NCBI GenBank assembly: GCA_002069015.1
Contig: MWBL01000010.1
Coordinates: forward strand, 1 to 42,897
Length of the DNA: 42,897 nt
Direction of reading: 5' to 3'
Source: Firmicutes bacterium ADurb.Bin300
GTDB taxonomy: Bacteria > Bacillota > Clostridia > Oscillospirales > Acutalibacteraceae
This document shows positions 31,149 to 38,318 of this stretch, piece by piece. The notes beneath the pieces are model-generated. The model had not been told where the DNA came from, made no database searches, and saw nothing but the letters and a program-made list of their open reading frames with translations. Each line of letters begins with the position of its first letter. The first letter of the stretch is position 1. A program made the position numbers and the translations under genes.

Positions 31149-32168
31149 ATGCGAAAATATCTTTTGCCGCAAAACGGTAACTTTTATAAGGCTAATTTGC
31201 ATTGTCATTCTGATTATTCGGACGGGAAGCTATCCCCACAGGACCTAAAGCAGCTTTATATGAAAAATGGTTACTCCGTCATAGCGTTTACAGATCATGA
31301 CATTCTGCTTGAACATCCCGAGCTTAATGATGAGAATTTTCTTGCTCTTAACGGATATGAGCTTGAGGTTAGTGAAAGCGGTAAAAAATGGCCTGACTCT
31401 AAAACATGCCATTTATGTTTTATTGCCCTGTCTCCCGACAACATCACGCAGGTGTGCTGGCACAGAAGCAAATATCTTTTTTCAAATTCCGTAAAACACC
31501 GCGAGAAGGTTAGATTTGATGAATCCCTTCCCGACTATGAACGGAAGTATACGCCCGCGTGCATTAACGATATGATTCGCTTAGGGCGTAAAAACGGCTT
31601 TTTTGTGACATATAATCATCCCTCATGGTCACTTGAGGATTACCGTGAATACAGTAATTACCGCGGAATGAATGCGATAGAAATTGTAAATTTCAGTTGC
31701 TGTGTGGGCGGGTATGACGACCATAACGGCAGAGTATACGACGATATGTTAAGAGGCGGAAAGAAGATTTTCTGCATCGCTGCCGACGATAACCATAACA
31801 ATCACGAAAGCAATACACCAAAAAGCGATTCTTGCGGCGCATATATTATGATAAAGGCAGAAAGGCTTGAATATTCCGCTATCACGGGAGCACTCGAGTC
31901 CGGAGATTTTTATTCGTCGCAGGGACCGGAAATTACCGCTCTTTGGGCGAAAAAGGATGTAATTCATATTGAATGTTCAACCGTCCGTGAAATCACACTA
32001 TTGACGGGAAACCGTTCCTGTCAGCTCAAAACCGCAGGCGCCAAAGGTATCAAAGAGGCGGATTTTAAGCTCAACGGCGATGAAATTTATTTTAGAATTG
32101 AAGCGGTTAGGCACGATGGTAAAAAGGCTTATACTAATGCATATTTTCTTGATGATTTGAGGCGTTAA
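31149..32168 (+). CDS. PHP-domain metal-dependent phosphoesterase
   Basis: A 339-residue protein of the PHP superfamily, related to histidinol phosphatase and TrpH/YciV-type enzymes. Metal-binding motifs are visible in order: N-L-H-C-H-S-D-Y-S-D-G (about 16-26), A-F-T-D-H-D (about 46-51), N-H-P-S-W (about 158-162) and A-A-D-D-N-H-N (about 215-221). A beta-rich C-terminal part follows from about 260. No polymerase or glycosyl domain is attached. The ATG has CAAGGAG 8 bases upstream. The substrate is unknown; tyrosine phosphate, 3',5' nucleotide or RNA ends are options. Confidence 0.82.
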   Translation: MRKYLLPQNGNFYKANLHCHSDYSDGKLSPQDLKQLYMKNGYSVIAFTDHDILLEHPELNDENFLALNGYELEVSESGKKWPDSKTCHLCFIALSPDNITQVCWHRSKYLFSNSVKHREKVRFDESLPDYERKYTPACINDMIRLGRKNGFFVTYNHPSWSLEDYREYSNYRGMNAIEIVNFSCCVGGYDDHNGRVYDDMLRGGKKIFCIAADDNHNNHESNTPKSDSCGAYIMIKAERLEYSAITGALESGDFYSSQGPEITALWAKKDVIHIECSTVREITLLTGNRSCQLKTAGAKGIKEADFKLNGDEIYFRIEAVRHDGKKAYTNAYFLDDLRR

Positions 32169-32359
32169 TGTAAGTATTTAAATGACGGCGATTTTGATTT
32201 AGTGAAATATCTTAATTTAGCAATAACGCATGACTGTCGAACTGTAATTGAAATTTGAGATGCTTTTCAATTAAATGTGTGTGAATAATGAATGATTTAC
32301 TGTATTTATTAAAAATTTGCCTCTTTAAAGAAAAAGGCGGATTAAAGGATGGTTTTACA

Positions 32360-33178
32360 ATGCTGCATCAAATTTTTGATATCAAAATTGACTATAGTAA
32401 AGCGGGTTTGGATGTTACCGCGTCCCCGAAGCTTTTTTCTTATGTACTCGATACCGGATATGACGGCGGCGAAAAGGTCAATCGTCCTGCCGTAGTGATT
32501 TGCCCCGGCGGCGGTTATGCCGGCACATCCGACCGTGAGGCGGAGCCTATCGCAATAAGGTTTAACTCGCTGGGATTTCACGCTTTTGTTGTACGGTATA
32601 CAACCGGTTTTCCGATGCGTTTCCCGGGCGCTTTGCTTGAATGCGGCAAAGCCATAGCCATGGTGCGAAGACGCGCGGAAGAGTGGCATATCGACCCCGA
32701 CAAAATCATTATATGCGGATTCTCAGCCGGGGGACATTTGGCAGGCAGCGCGGGCGTTTTTTGGAACAAAGAGTTTGTTACAAAGCCGCTGAACATTCAA
32801 CATCAGGAGAATAAGCCAAACGGCATGATACTATGCTATCCGGTCATTACCTCCAACGAGTATGCTCATCATGCTTCAATTCACAATCTGCTTGGCGAGC
32901 ATTACGACGAGCAAAAAGAATTCGTATCTTTGGAGAAGCAGGTTTCTAAGGATACACCTGCCGCTTTCCTCTGGCACACCTATAATGACGATGCTGTTCC
33001 GATAGAAAACACCTTATTGATGGCAACAGCACTGCGGGCGCAAAAAATCCCCTGCGAGGTACATATCTTTCCCAAAGGCCGCCATGGGCTTGCTTTGTCT
33101 GCCGAAGAAACCGGAGGAGGACAGGCGGAAATTGCCTGCTGGCCTGATATGGCGGCGCGGTGGATAAAAGCCTTATAA
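32360..33178 (+). CDS. Alpha/beta hydrolase (BD-FAE/acetyl xylan esterase-like)
   Basis: A 272-residue esterase-type hydrolase without signal peptide, so cytoplasmic. The oxyanion region is V-I-C-P-G-G-G-Y (about 46-53), the nucleophile elbow G-F-S-A-G-G-H (about 115-121), the acid D-D-A-V-P (near 208) and the histidine in K-G-R-H-G-L-A-L (near 238). Relatives deacetylate or de-esterify short plant-derived sugars or xylan pieces. The ATG at 32360 has AAAGGATGG 8 bases upstream; an upstream frame start at 32288 lacks a good site. A terminator follows at 33222. Confidence 0.85.
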   Translation: MLHQIFDIKIDYSKAGLDVTASPKLFSYVLDTGYDGGEKVNRPAVVICPGGGYAGTSDREAEPIAIRFNSLGFHAFVVRYTTGFPMRFPGALLECGKAIAMVRRRAEEWHIDPDKIIICGFSAGGHLAGSAGVFWNKEFVTKPLNIQHQENKPNGMILCYPVITSNEYAHHASIHNLLGEHYDEQKEFVSLEKQVSKDTPAAFLWHTYNDDAVPIENTLLMATALRAQKIPCEVHIFPKGRHGLALSAEETGGGQAEIACWPDMAARWIKAL

Positions 33179-33221
33179 AACTTTGGTGTCAATAGAGAAA
33201 AAGGCAGTTTCAAAATAAAAT

Positions 33222-33250
33222 CCTGTCGATTTTGTCGGCAGGGTTTTTGT
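33222..33250 (+). terminator. Rho-independent terminator after the alpha/beta hydrolase
   Basis: An 8-bp stem with one G-U pair (33222-33229 with 33235-33242), loop of 5, followed by GTTTTTGTTTT. Confidence 0.8.
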
Positions 33251-33431
33251 TTTGTATTCTTCGCTATTCATTAACAGGATTTTTGTAATTAATAATGAAG
33301 TCGCTGCGCTGATTAATAATAAATAATTTTGCACCGAAATCGAATTGCTTGCAAGCTCGTAAGTCTTGCGAAACCGCAAACCAGTGATATAATACCGTTT
33401 AATATGGTAATTAGGATTGTTTTGACATCGC

Positions 33432-33466
33432 TTGACATATTATGTGATATTATGAAATATTGTGAC
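33432..33466 (+). repeat. Three tandem 10-bp repeats at a promoter-like site
   Basis: TTGACA (33432, with another at 33422) runs into ATATTATGTG, ATATTATGAA and ATATTGTGAC (33437-33466), head to tail with a 10-base period. This is about one helix turn, so all copies face the same side of the DNA. A ribosome binding site lies 15 bases further on. It could be a promoter with an operator. Confidence 0.5.
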
Positions 33467-33496
33467 TATGTGCGGATGTGAAAGGAGCGATAATTC

Positions 33497-33688
33497 GTGA
33501 TTGATAAAAAGCAGATGCTATCAAGGCATTAATACTAAATATCTCTTCCACCTGCATTTGACAGCTATGCCAATCACACAGAAAACTCTAAGGTGTTGCC
33601 TACCCCGCAATTAATGATGACAGGTTATATCGTGCAGCAGTCCCACTGTCACCCCTTGCCGAATAAAAGCGTTAATTTTAATTGCTAA
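33497..33688 (+). pseudogene. Remnant of an unidentified gene
   Basis: GAAAGGAG is followed after 9 bases by GTG (33497) and the frame M-I-D-K-K-Q-M-L-S-R-H, then a stop at 33532. Shortly after, another frame stays open from 33539 to 33688 with protein-like residues (L-P-P-A-F-D-S-Y-A-N-H-T-E-N-S-K). The start signals are good but the body is broken. The family is not recognised. A true short leader peptide is the alternative. Confidence 0.35.
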
Positions 33689-33772
33689 GCTGGAGGAAGT
33701 CCTGCCTTTGTGCAAAAAATTGAAAGAATAGTTTTACATGTCACACACGCACCAACCCCTCCTTACACCACA

Positions 33773-33795
33773 AAAAGCCCCTTCACGGGGCTTTT
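33773..33795. terminator. Bidirectional terminator
   Basis: A perfect 9-bp stem AAAAGCCCC with GGGGCTTTT, loop of 5. On the minus strand it is followed by TTTTTG-like sequence and ends the gene at 33866; on the plus strand the T run is part of the stem. Confidence 0.85.
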
Positions 33796-33865
33796 GCTGT
33801 ATCGCCGAAATCACTGTAACCGTTTATAATAAACATTTAACCCCGATCACAGAGTTTTCGGCTGT

Positions 33866-34786
33866 TTATTCGTTGTGTTCCGTATTAAAGCTCATATCGC
33901 AGTAAAGAGGGAAATGGTCCGAGACATATTCCCCGTTTATTCCCGCTGTTACAACCCTGTAAACGCTCGGGTCTAAAAGTTCGTTTACAAATATAAAATC
34001 TATAACCTTGCCTTCATTAAGTGAGGGCTTTGTGTCGTGAAAGGTCAGGTAATCCATTGTGTCCGGGGCAAGAAATTTAGCATCCTTCAAAATACCCGAA
34101 TTCTCTAATATGTTATAAGGCTCGGCGCCCTCCCTGATATTCATATCGGCGGTAAACACTACCGGCAAATCCGGATACCGTGAAGCAAAGTCGAGTATCA
34201 TTTCCACGCTGTGCCTTCTTGCCGAAACACCCAGGTGGTCAAAATGAGAGTTAATATGCATATAGCTCCCGGCGGTTTGATTGTCCCTTAAAACAGCCCA
34301 TGTGCAAATACGATTGAGTGAGGCATCCCAGCCCTTTGAGGGGACCTCGGGAGTTTCGGAAAGCCAGAACCAACCGGACTCGACGAGAGTGTATTTGTCC
34401 TTCAAATAAAATATCGGGGAATATTCACCTTTTTTTTCACCGTCATCTCTGCCGACCCCGACATATGCGTAAAGCTCAAGCTTATCCTCTAAGGCAAGCA
34501 TCCAACCGGGGGTTGCCTCCTGAAGTCCTACGGAATCGGGCATAGCTTTATTTATCGTTTCGGCTACAATATCTATTCTTTGTACCCAGCTTTTCAAGCC
34601 CACATTAGTGCAGCGGATGTTAAAGGACATTATTCTTAAATCGTCATTCTCGGACTTTTCTTCAATATCGACAATAACCTCCGGCTTTTCGTATAATGAA
34701 TCCTTAGCTATGCCGGATAGTGTCCCGATAAGGGCAATCGCAGCAAGAATAATTGCAACAAGCTGTTTATAATCAATGATAAGCAT
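33866..34786 (-). CDS. Membrane-anchored endonuclease/exonuclease/phosphatase family protein
   Basis: A 306-residue protein with a hydrophobic N-terminal segment (about 8-26), likely an anchor or signal, and an EEP domain from about 50. The motifs are L-R-I-M-S-F-N-I-R-C, V-G-L-Q-E-A-T (metal-binding Glu), G-V-G-R-D-D-G, I-N-S-H-F-D-H-L-G, F-T-A-D-M-N, I-D-F-I-F-V and the final S-D-H-F-P-L. These fit phosphatases or DNase I-like proteins acting outside the membrane. The ATG at 34786 has GAGGTG 7 bases upstream. A frameshifted ORF ends 24 bases upstream, so both were probably one operon. Confidence 0.85.
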   Translation of the reverse strand: MLIIDYKQLVAIILAAIALIGTLSGIAKDSLYEKPEVIVDIEEKSENDDLRIMSFNIRCTNVGLKSWVQRIDIVAETINKAMPDSVGLQEATPGWMLALEDKLELYAYVGVGRDDGEKKGEYSPIFYLKDKYTLVESGWFWLSETPEVPSKGWDASLNRICTWAVLRDNQTAGSYMHINSHFDHLGVSARRHSVEMILDFASRYPDLPVVFTADMNIREGAEPYNILENSGILKDAKFLAPDTMDYLTFHDTKPSLNEGKVIDFIFVNELLDPSVYRVVTAGINGEYVSDHFPLYCDMSFNTEHNE

Positions 34787-34810
34787 ATACAACACCTCAT
34801 GCAAATTATA

Positions 34811-35043
34811 CTATAATTGTTTTTTCTTGTCAATTAAATCCGCAACAAGCACGGCAGGTCCTATAAAATCCGCCATAGCCTGAAGCGATGACATTTGAAT
34901 TCGGTTATCATCAAAGATGGTCTGTACTTTTTGCAGTTCTCTTGAAATTCACGGAAAAGCTCAGTATTCCATATACTCCCGAAAACAATTATCAAAAACG
35001 TTGCTCCCAAAAATAATAAGAAGCTTATTTTCTTGTAAAGCAA
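34811..35043 (-). pseudogene. Frameshifted small membrane protein gene
   Basis: On the minus strand the frame from 35043 gives a hydrophobic span (S-F-L-L-F-L-G-A-T-F-L-I-I-V-F-G) and then F-R-E-F-Q-E-N-C-K-K before stopping at 34861. In the +1 frame the sequence stays protein-like from about 34935 to a stop at 34811 (Q-T-I-F-D-D-N-R-I-Q-M-S-S-L-Q-A-M-A-D-F-I). Joining both by one frameshift near 34940 would give about 78 residues ending 24 bases before the EEP gene. No proper start codon or ribosome binding site is visible, so the 5' end may be broken as well. A sequencing error is possible. Confidence 0.45.
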
Positions 35044-35201
35044 GCTGTCTGTAATATAACAAACAAAAAAGCAATAGAAAAATGATATTTATATGCGTAC
35101 ATTCTTCACTGACTTCCCCTTTAATTTTTAATTCAAAGCTTACTTTGAGAAATTACCGCTATTTATATACCTTTGCGCTGTTTCCCTTATCCTTTTCGGT
35201 A

Positions 35202-35230
35202 TTTACTTATTGTATAAAATATGGTAAAAT
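35202..35230 (+). promoter_or_regulatory. Sigma-A type promoter of the isomerase-SDR pair
   Basis: TTTACT (35202) and TAAAAT (35225) with a 17-base spacer, about 40 bases before the ATG at 35272. The rest of the gap 34787-35271 holds only the frameshifted minus-strand ORF. Confidence 0.5.
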
Positions 35231-35271
35231 ATTTTCTATTACCTAAATCATTTTTATAGGAGTTGCAATTT

Positions 35272-36147
35272 ATGGCGAATTTTCTTCTTTCGGCGTTCGC
35301 GGACGAAGCGGGCGGCGGCATACTTGACCAGATTGACGCCTTAAAGGCGAACAAGCTTACACATATTGAGCCTCGCGGTCTTGACGAGGGCAATATTTCC
35401 GAGTATACGCCCGGGCAAGCAAAGGAACTCAAAAAGATACTTGACGAAAACGAAATAGGCGTTTCGGCAATAGGCTCACGCTTCGGAAAAATCGGGATTG
35501 ACGATGATGATTTTGAGGAGCATTTTGAGGAGTTTAAGAGCTGCGTTGAGGTTGCCAATATCCTGGGCACAAAAAGAATAAGAATGTTCAGCTTTTTCTT
35601 CAGCGAAGACGTGAGTAAGCAGGAATATCGCGACGAGGTTTTTGAGAGGATTGACAGAATGTGTGATTATTCCTTGCGTAGCGGCGTTTGGTGCTGTCAT
35701 GAAAACGAAAAACATATTTACGGCGAAAATGATACTGAATGCCTTGATTTGCTTTCTACCTTTAAGGGAAAGCTCTTAGGCGTCTTTGACCCCGCTAATT
35801 TCATTCAATGCGGCACAGATGTTCTGAGCGCTTACGATTTGCTTGAGGAATATATTAATTACCTTCATATTAAGGATTGCTTATACGAGGGCGGCAAGGT
35901 ACGCCCCGCAGGAAAGGGAGACGGGAAAATAGTAGAGCTGCTTAAACGATTCAACAATAAGGACGGGGAACGCTTCCTTACCCTTGAACCTCATCTAAAA
36001 GTGTTTAAGGGGCTTGATAAGCTCGAGGCTGAAGGCGGTCAGGCTGAAAAGCTGAAAAACGATTATACTTACTCGTCAAACCGTGAGGCATTCGACGCTG
36101 CGGCAAATGCTCTTTGGCAGTGCCTTGCTCAGGCAGACTGTATTTGA
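35272..36147 (+). CDS. Sugar phosphate isomerase/epimerase (TIM barrel)
   Basis: A 291-residue protein of the xylose isomerase-like TIM-barrel (AP endonuclease 2) superfamily. Features are S-A-F-A-D-E near the start, H-I-E-P-R-G, G-S-R-F-G-K, V-F-D-P-A-N-F, Y-L-H-I-K-D-C and L-T-L-E-P-H-L, with the metal-binding Glu/Asp/His residues at the usual strand ends. The substrate is a ketose or sugar acid, not predictable further. The ATG at 35272 has TAGGAG 10 bases upstream. It is followed after 29 bases by an SDR dehydrogenase of the mannonate/fructuronate type, suggesting a hexuronate-related pathway. Confidence 0.82.
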   Translation: MANFLLSAFADEAGGGILDQIDALKANKLTHIEPRGLDEGNISEYTPGQAKELKKILDENEIGVSAIGSRFGKIGIDDDDFEEHFEEFKSCVEVANILGTKRIRMFSFFFSEDVSKQEYRDEVFERIDRMCDYSLRSGVWCCHENEKHIYGENDTECLDLLSTFKGKLLGVFDPANFIQCGTDVLSAYDLLEEYINYLHIKDCLYEGGKVRPAGKGDGKIVELLKRFNNKDGERFLTLEPHLKVFKGLDKLEAEGGQAEKLKNDYTYSSNREAFDAAANALWQCLAQADCI

Positions 36148-36176
36148 TTATATATTTTCGGAAGGAATGGTGGATT

Positions 36177-37028
36177 ATGTTTACTCATCCCATATTAAAA
36201 GGAAGAGTTGCCGTTATAACGGGCGCGGGCGGAGTTCTTTGCAGCAGCTTTGCAAAGGATCTTGCGGCGGTGGGAATGAAGGTTGCTCTACTCGATTTGA
36301 GGCTCGACGCTGCCGAGAAAGCGGCGGATGAAATTAAGGCTACCGGCGCAACCGCTCTTGCGGTACAGTGTGATGTTCTTGACGGGGCAAGTCTTGAGAG
36401 GGCGAGAGAAACCGTCAACAGTACACTCGGAACAGTTGATTTACTCATAAACGGCGCAGGTGGAAACCACCCCTCGGGAACTACTACGAAGGATAAGCTT
36501 GAGCTTTGTGATATCTCCGAAAAGGCGCAGGGGGTAAAAACCTTTTTTGACCTTGACCCCAAAGGGATTGAGTTTGTTTTTAATCTTAACTTTTTGGGAA
36601 CTCTTCTTGTAACGCAAGCCTTTGCCAAGGATATGATAGGTAAAAAGCATGCCTCTATTATCAATATTTCATCAATGAATTCATATAAACCCTTGACAAG
36701 AATCCCCGCATACTCGGCGGCAAAGGCGGCTGTATCGAATTTTACGCAGTTCATGGCGGTTCATTTTTCAGATGTAGGGCTGAGAGTCAATGCCATAGCG
36801 CCGGGCTTTTTCTCCACCAATCAGAACAAAGCCTTGCTTTATAAAGAGGACGGCTCGCTTACTCCCCGCTCCGAAAAAATCCTGTCGCATACTCCTCTTG
36901 GACGGTTCGGCGTTCCGTCCGATTTAACGGGAACTCTTCTTTTCCTTTCCGATGAAAGCTATTCAAGCTTTTTAACGGGCGTAATTATTCCCGTTGACGG
37001 CGGTTTTTCGTCGTTTTCGGGAGTATAA
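36177..37028 (+). CDS. SDR oxidoreductase, D-mannonate/fructuronate reductase-like
   Basis: A 283-residue short-chain dehydrogenase. The NAD(P) motif is T-G-A-G-G-V-L-C-S-S-F-A (about 15-26), followed by C-D-V-L and N-G-A-G-G-N-H-P. The catalytic Ser lies in N-I-S-S-M, and Y-S-A-A-K gives Tyr and Lys. The G-G-V-L-C variant and the N-G-A-G-G-N-H-P loop resemble the SDR-type UxuB/YjmF of Bacillus, which reduces fructuronate to mannonate; this is a family inference. ATG 36177 follows AAGGAATGGTGG. It ends the two-gene unit at a strong terminator. Confidence 0.82.
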   Translation: MFTHPILKGRVAVITGAGGVLCSSFAKDLAAVGMKVALLDLRLDAAEKAADEIKATGATALAVQCDVLDGASLERARETVNSTLGTVDLLINGAGGNHPSGTTTKDKLELCDISEKAQGVKTFFDLDPKGIEFVFNLNFLGTLLVTQAFAKDMIGKKHASIINISSMNSYKPLTRIPAYSAAKAAVSNFTQFMAVHFSDVGLRVNAIAPGFFSTNQNKALLYKEDGSLTPRSEKILSHTPLGRFGVPSDLTGTLLFLSDESYSSFLTGVIIPVDGGFSSFSGV

Positions 37029-37046
37029 CCGGCGGCTTAAAAACAA

Positions 37047-37092
37047 AAAATCGGCAAAGCTTTCTGCTGTGCCGATTTTCTTTTTATTTTTC
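37047..37092 (+). terminator. Rho-independent terminator after the SDR gene
   Basis: A perfect 10-bp stem AAAATCGGCA (37047-37056) with TGCCGATTTT (37070-37079) followed by CTTTTTATTTTT. It isolates spoVAE from the SDR transcript. Confidence 0.9.
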
Positions 37093-37101
37093 AGTTTTTT
37101 T

Positions 37102-37130
37102 GTATAAAAGCAACCCTCATGAAAACAATA
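37102..37130 (+). promoter_or_regulatory. Candidate forespore promoter of spoVAE
   Basis: GTATA (37102) and CAATA (37126) lie 19 bases apart, the same layout as before spoVAC (17117). A start about 7 bases later would leave a very short leader with the ribosome binding site at its end, which speaks against it. Confidence 0.25.
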
Positions 37131-37151
37131 CAGTTGAGGAGAAAAAACAAA

Positions 37152-37505
37152 ATGATGTTCTTAAAAGCTTTTATAATTGGCGGCCTAATTTGCATAATAG
37201 GTCAAACCTTAATTGACTACACAAAGCTTACCCCCGGCAAAATACTAGTATTGTTTGTTATAGCGGGTGTTGTGCTGAGTGCTGTCGGCGTTTATGAGCC
37301 TTTGCTGAAATGGGCGGGCTGCGGTGCTTCGGTACCCCTGACGGGCTTCGGTGCGCTATTGGCAAAAGGAACAAGAGAAGCTATTCAAAAGGACGGGCTA
37401 CTGGGAGTGCTTACCGGACCTTTGTCATCGGGTGCCGCCGGAATAATGGCTGCGGTGCTTTCGGGTCTGGTTGTCTCATTCTTCACTAAGTCCAAAACCA
37501 AATAA
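37152..37505 (+). CDS. spoVAE: Stage V sporulation protein AE (SpoVAEb type)
   Basis: A 117-residue membrane protein of the SpoVA channel. The diagnostic pattern is K-A-F-I-I-G-G-L-I-C-I-I-G-Q-T-L-I-D at the start, T-K-L-T-P-G-K-I-L-V, then V-Y-E-P-L-L-K-W-A-G-C-G-A-S-V-P-L-T-G-F-G and a final membrane span. Together with SpoVAC and SpoVAD it forms the dipicolinic acid uptake complex. The ATG at 37152 lies 10 bases after GAGGAG. It is a single gene between a terminator and a convergent isomerase gene, far from spoVAC-spoVAD. Confidence 0.93.
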   Translation: MMFLKAFIIGGLICIIGQTLIDYTKLTPGKILVLFVIAGVVLSAVGVYEPLLKWAGCGASVPLTGFGALLAKGTREAIQKDGLLGVLTGPLSSGAAGIMAAVLSGLVVSFFTKSKTK

Positions 37506-37544
37506 ATCGGCAGGCTTTTTGCTAAGGTATTCCGAAAAAACGGA

Positions 37545-38318
37545 CTATCTGAGTGAATTCAAGACCTTGAAGGCGGCTTTGGCATCCGCCTCAAAATCAT
37601 CTGTGCCTGATTCAATTGAGCATCTCTCACAGCCTACCGACTTTAGATTATCGAGAAAGCTCTTATAATCAAATTCATCCGCCCTGAGGGGAAAGCGCCT
37701 TTTCGGCGGATTTGCTATGTGGGAATGAATTATCTGATTATTGTATTTGAGGATATTCGCGACATCATCGCCGTTTTCATACATATGAAACAAATCAGCA
37801 AGAGCTTTTACATTATCAAGAGCGCAGTCTTGTGAGAGACAAACCGCCTCTTCTACGGTATGTATCATTTTAGAAGCCCAATGCACAAGCGGCTCAACAG
37901 CTATTCTTACCCCGTATTTTGCGCACTCGGGACCCGCATAATCGCGAAGGAAGGCGGTTACCTGCCTATAAGCCTCGTCCTCGGGAAAATCGTCCTCACG
38001 GTTTCTTGACCCGCCGCTTCCGAAAACGATTGTTTTAATTCCTATATCAAAAGCAATCGGGAGTACCTTGTGCAGATATTCGATTATTGCGTTATAATCC
38101 ACTGTTTTTCCGACAACCTTGTTTTCGCCCTTGATAAAGCAATTTGCCGCTTCACATGGGATGCCGTTATCCCCGAGAGCCTGTTTGAAGATGTCGATTT
38201 CTTTCCGGCTCATATCACTCATTTCACTTATCGACACTTCAACGTAATCAAACCCCGCCTCCTTGGCAATGGCTATTCTCCCTGTCTGTCTTGCTGAAAA
38301 GCAAACCCCTAATTTCAT
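37545..38318 (-). CDS. Second sugar phosphate isomerase/epimerase (TIM barrel)
   Basis: A 257-residue TIM-barrel protein of the same superfamily as the gene at 35272 but not a close copy. Seen are F-D-Y-V-E-V near residue 24, E-A-A-N-C-F, I-V-F-G-S-G-G-S-R-N-R, V-A-V-E-P-L-like I-A-V-E-P-L (metal Glu), A-D-L-F-H-M (metal Asp/His), H-S-H-I-A-N-P and S-I-E-S-G. The G-S-G-G-x-R segment is typical of tagatose/hydroxypyruvate-isomerase-like members. The start ATG overlaps the recN stop by 4 bases (ATGA), with GGGAGG upstream, so it is co-translated with recN, an unusual partner. Confidence 0.83.
   Translation of the reverse strand: MKLGVCFSARQTGRIAIAKEAGFDYVEVSISEMSDMSRKEIDIFKQALGDNGIPCEAANCFIKGENKVVGKTVDYNAIIEYLHKVLPIAFDIGIKTIVFGSGGSRNREDDFPEDEAYRQVTAFLRDYAGPECAKYGVRIAVEPLVHWASKMIHTVEEAVCLSQDCALDNVKALADLFHMYENGDDVANILKYNNQIIHSHIANPPKRRFPLRADEFDYKSFLDNLKSVGCERCSIESGTDDFEADAKAAFKVLNSLR

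Larger units (their letters stand above)
33179..33865. other. Gene-poor region with terminators and decayed sequence
   Basis: Nearly 700 bases without an intact gene. In order: the terminator of the hydrolase gene (33222), an AT-rich part, a promoter-like zone with three 10-bp repeats (33432-33466), a ribosome binding site with an 11-codon frame and a coding remnant (33497-33688), and a bidirectional terminator (33773). It looks like the site of a gene that has been lost by deletion or frameshift. Confidence 0.5.

Noticed and set aside
33539..33688. Reading this frame as an intact small gene
   Set aside because: It has no start codon with a ribosome binding site in frame; treated as part of a remnant.
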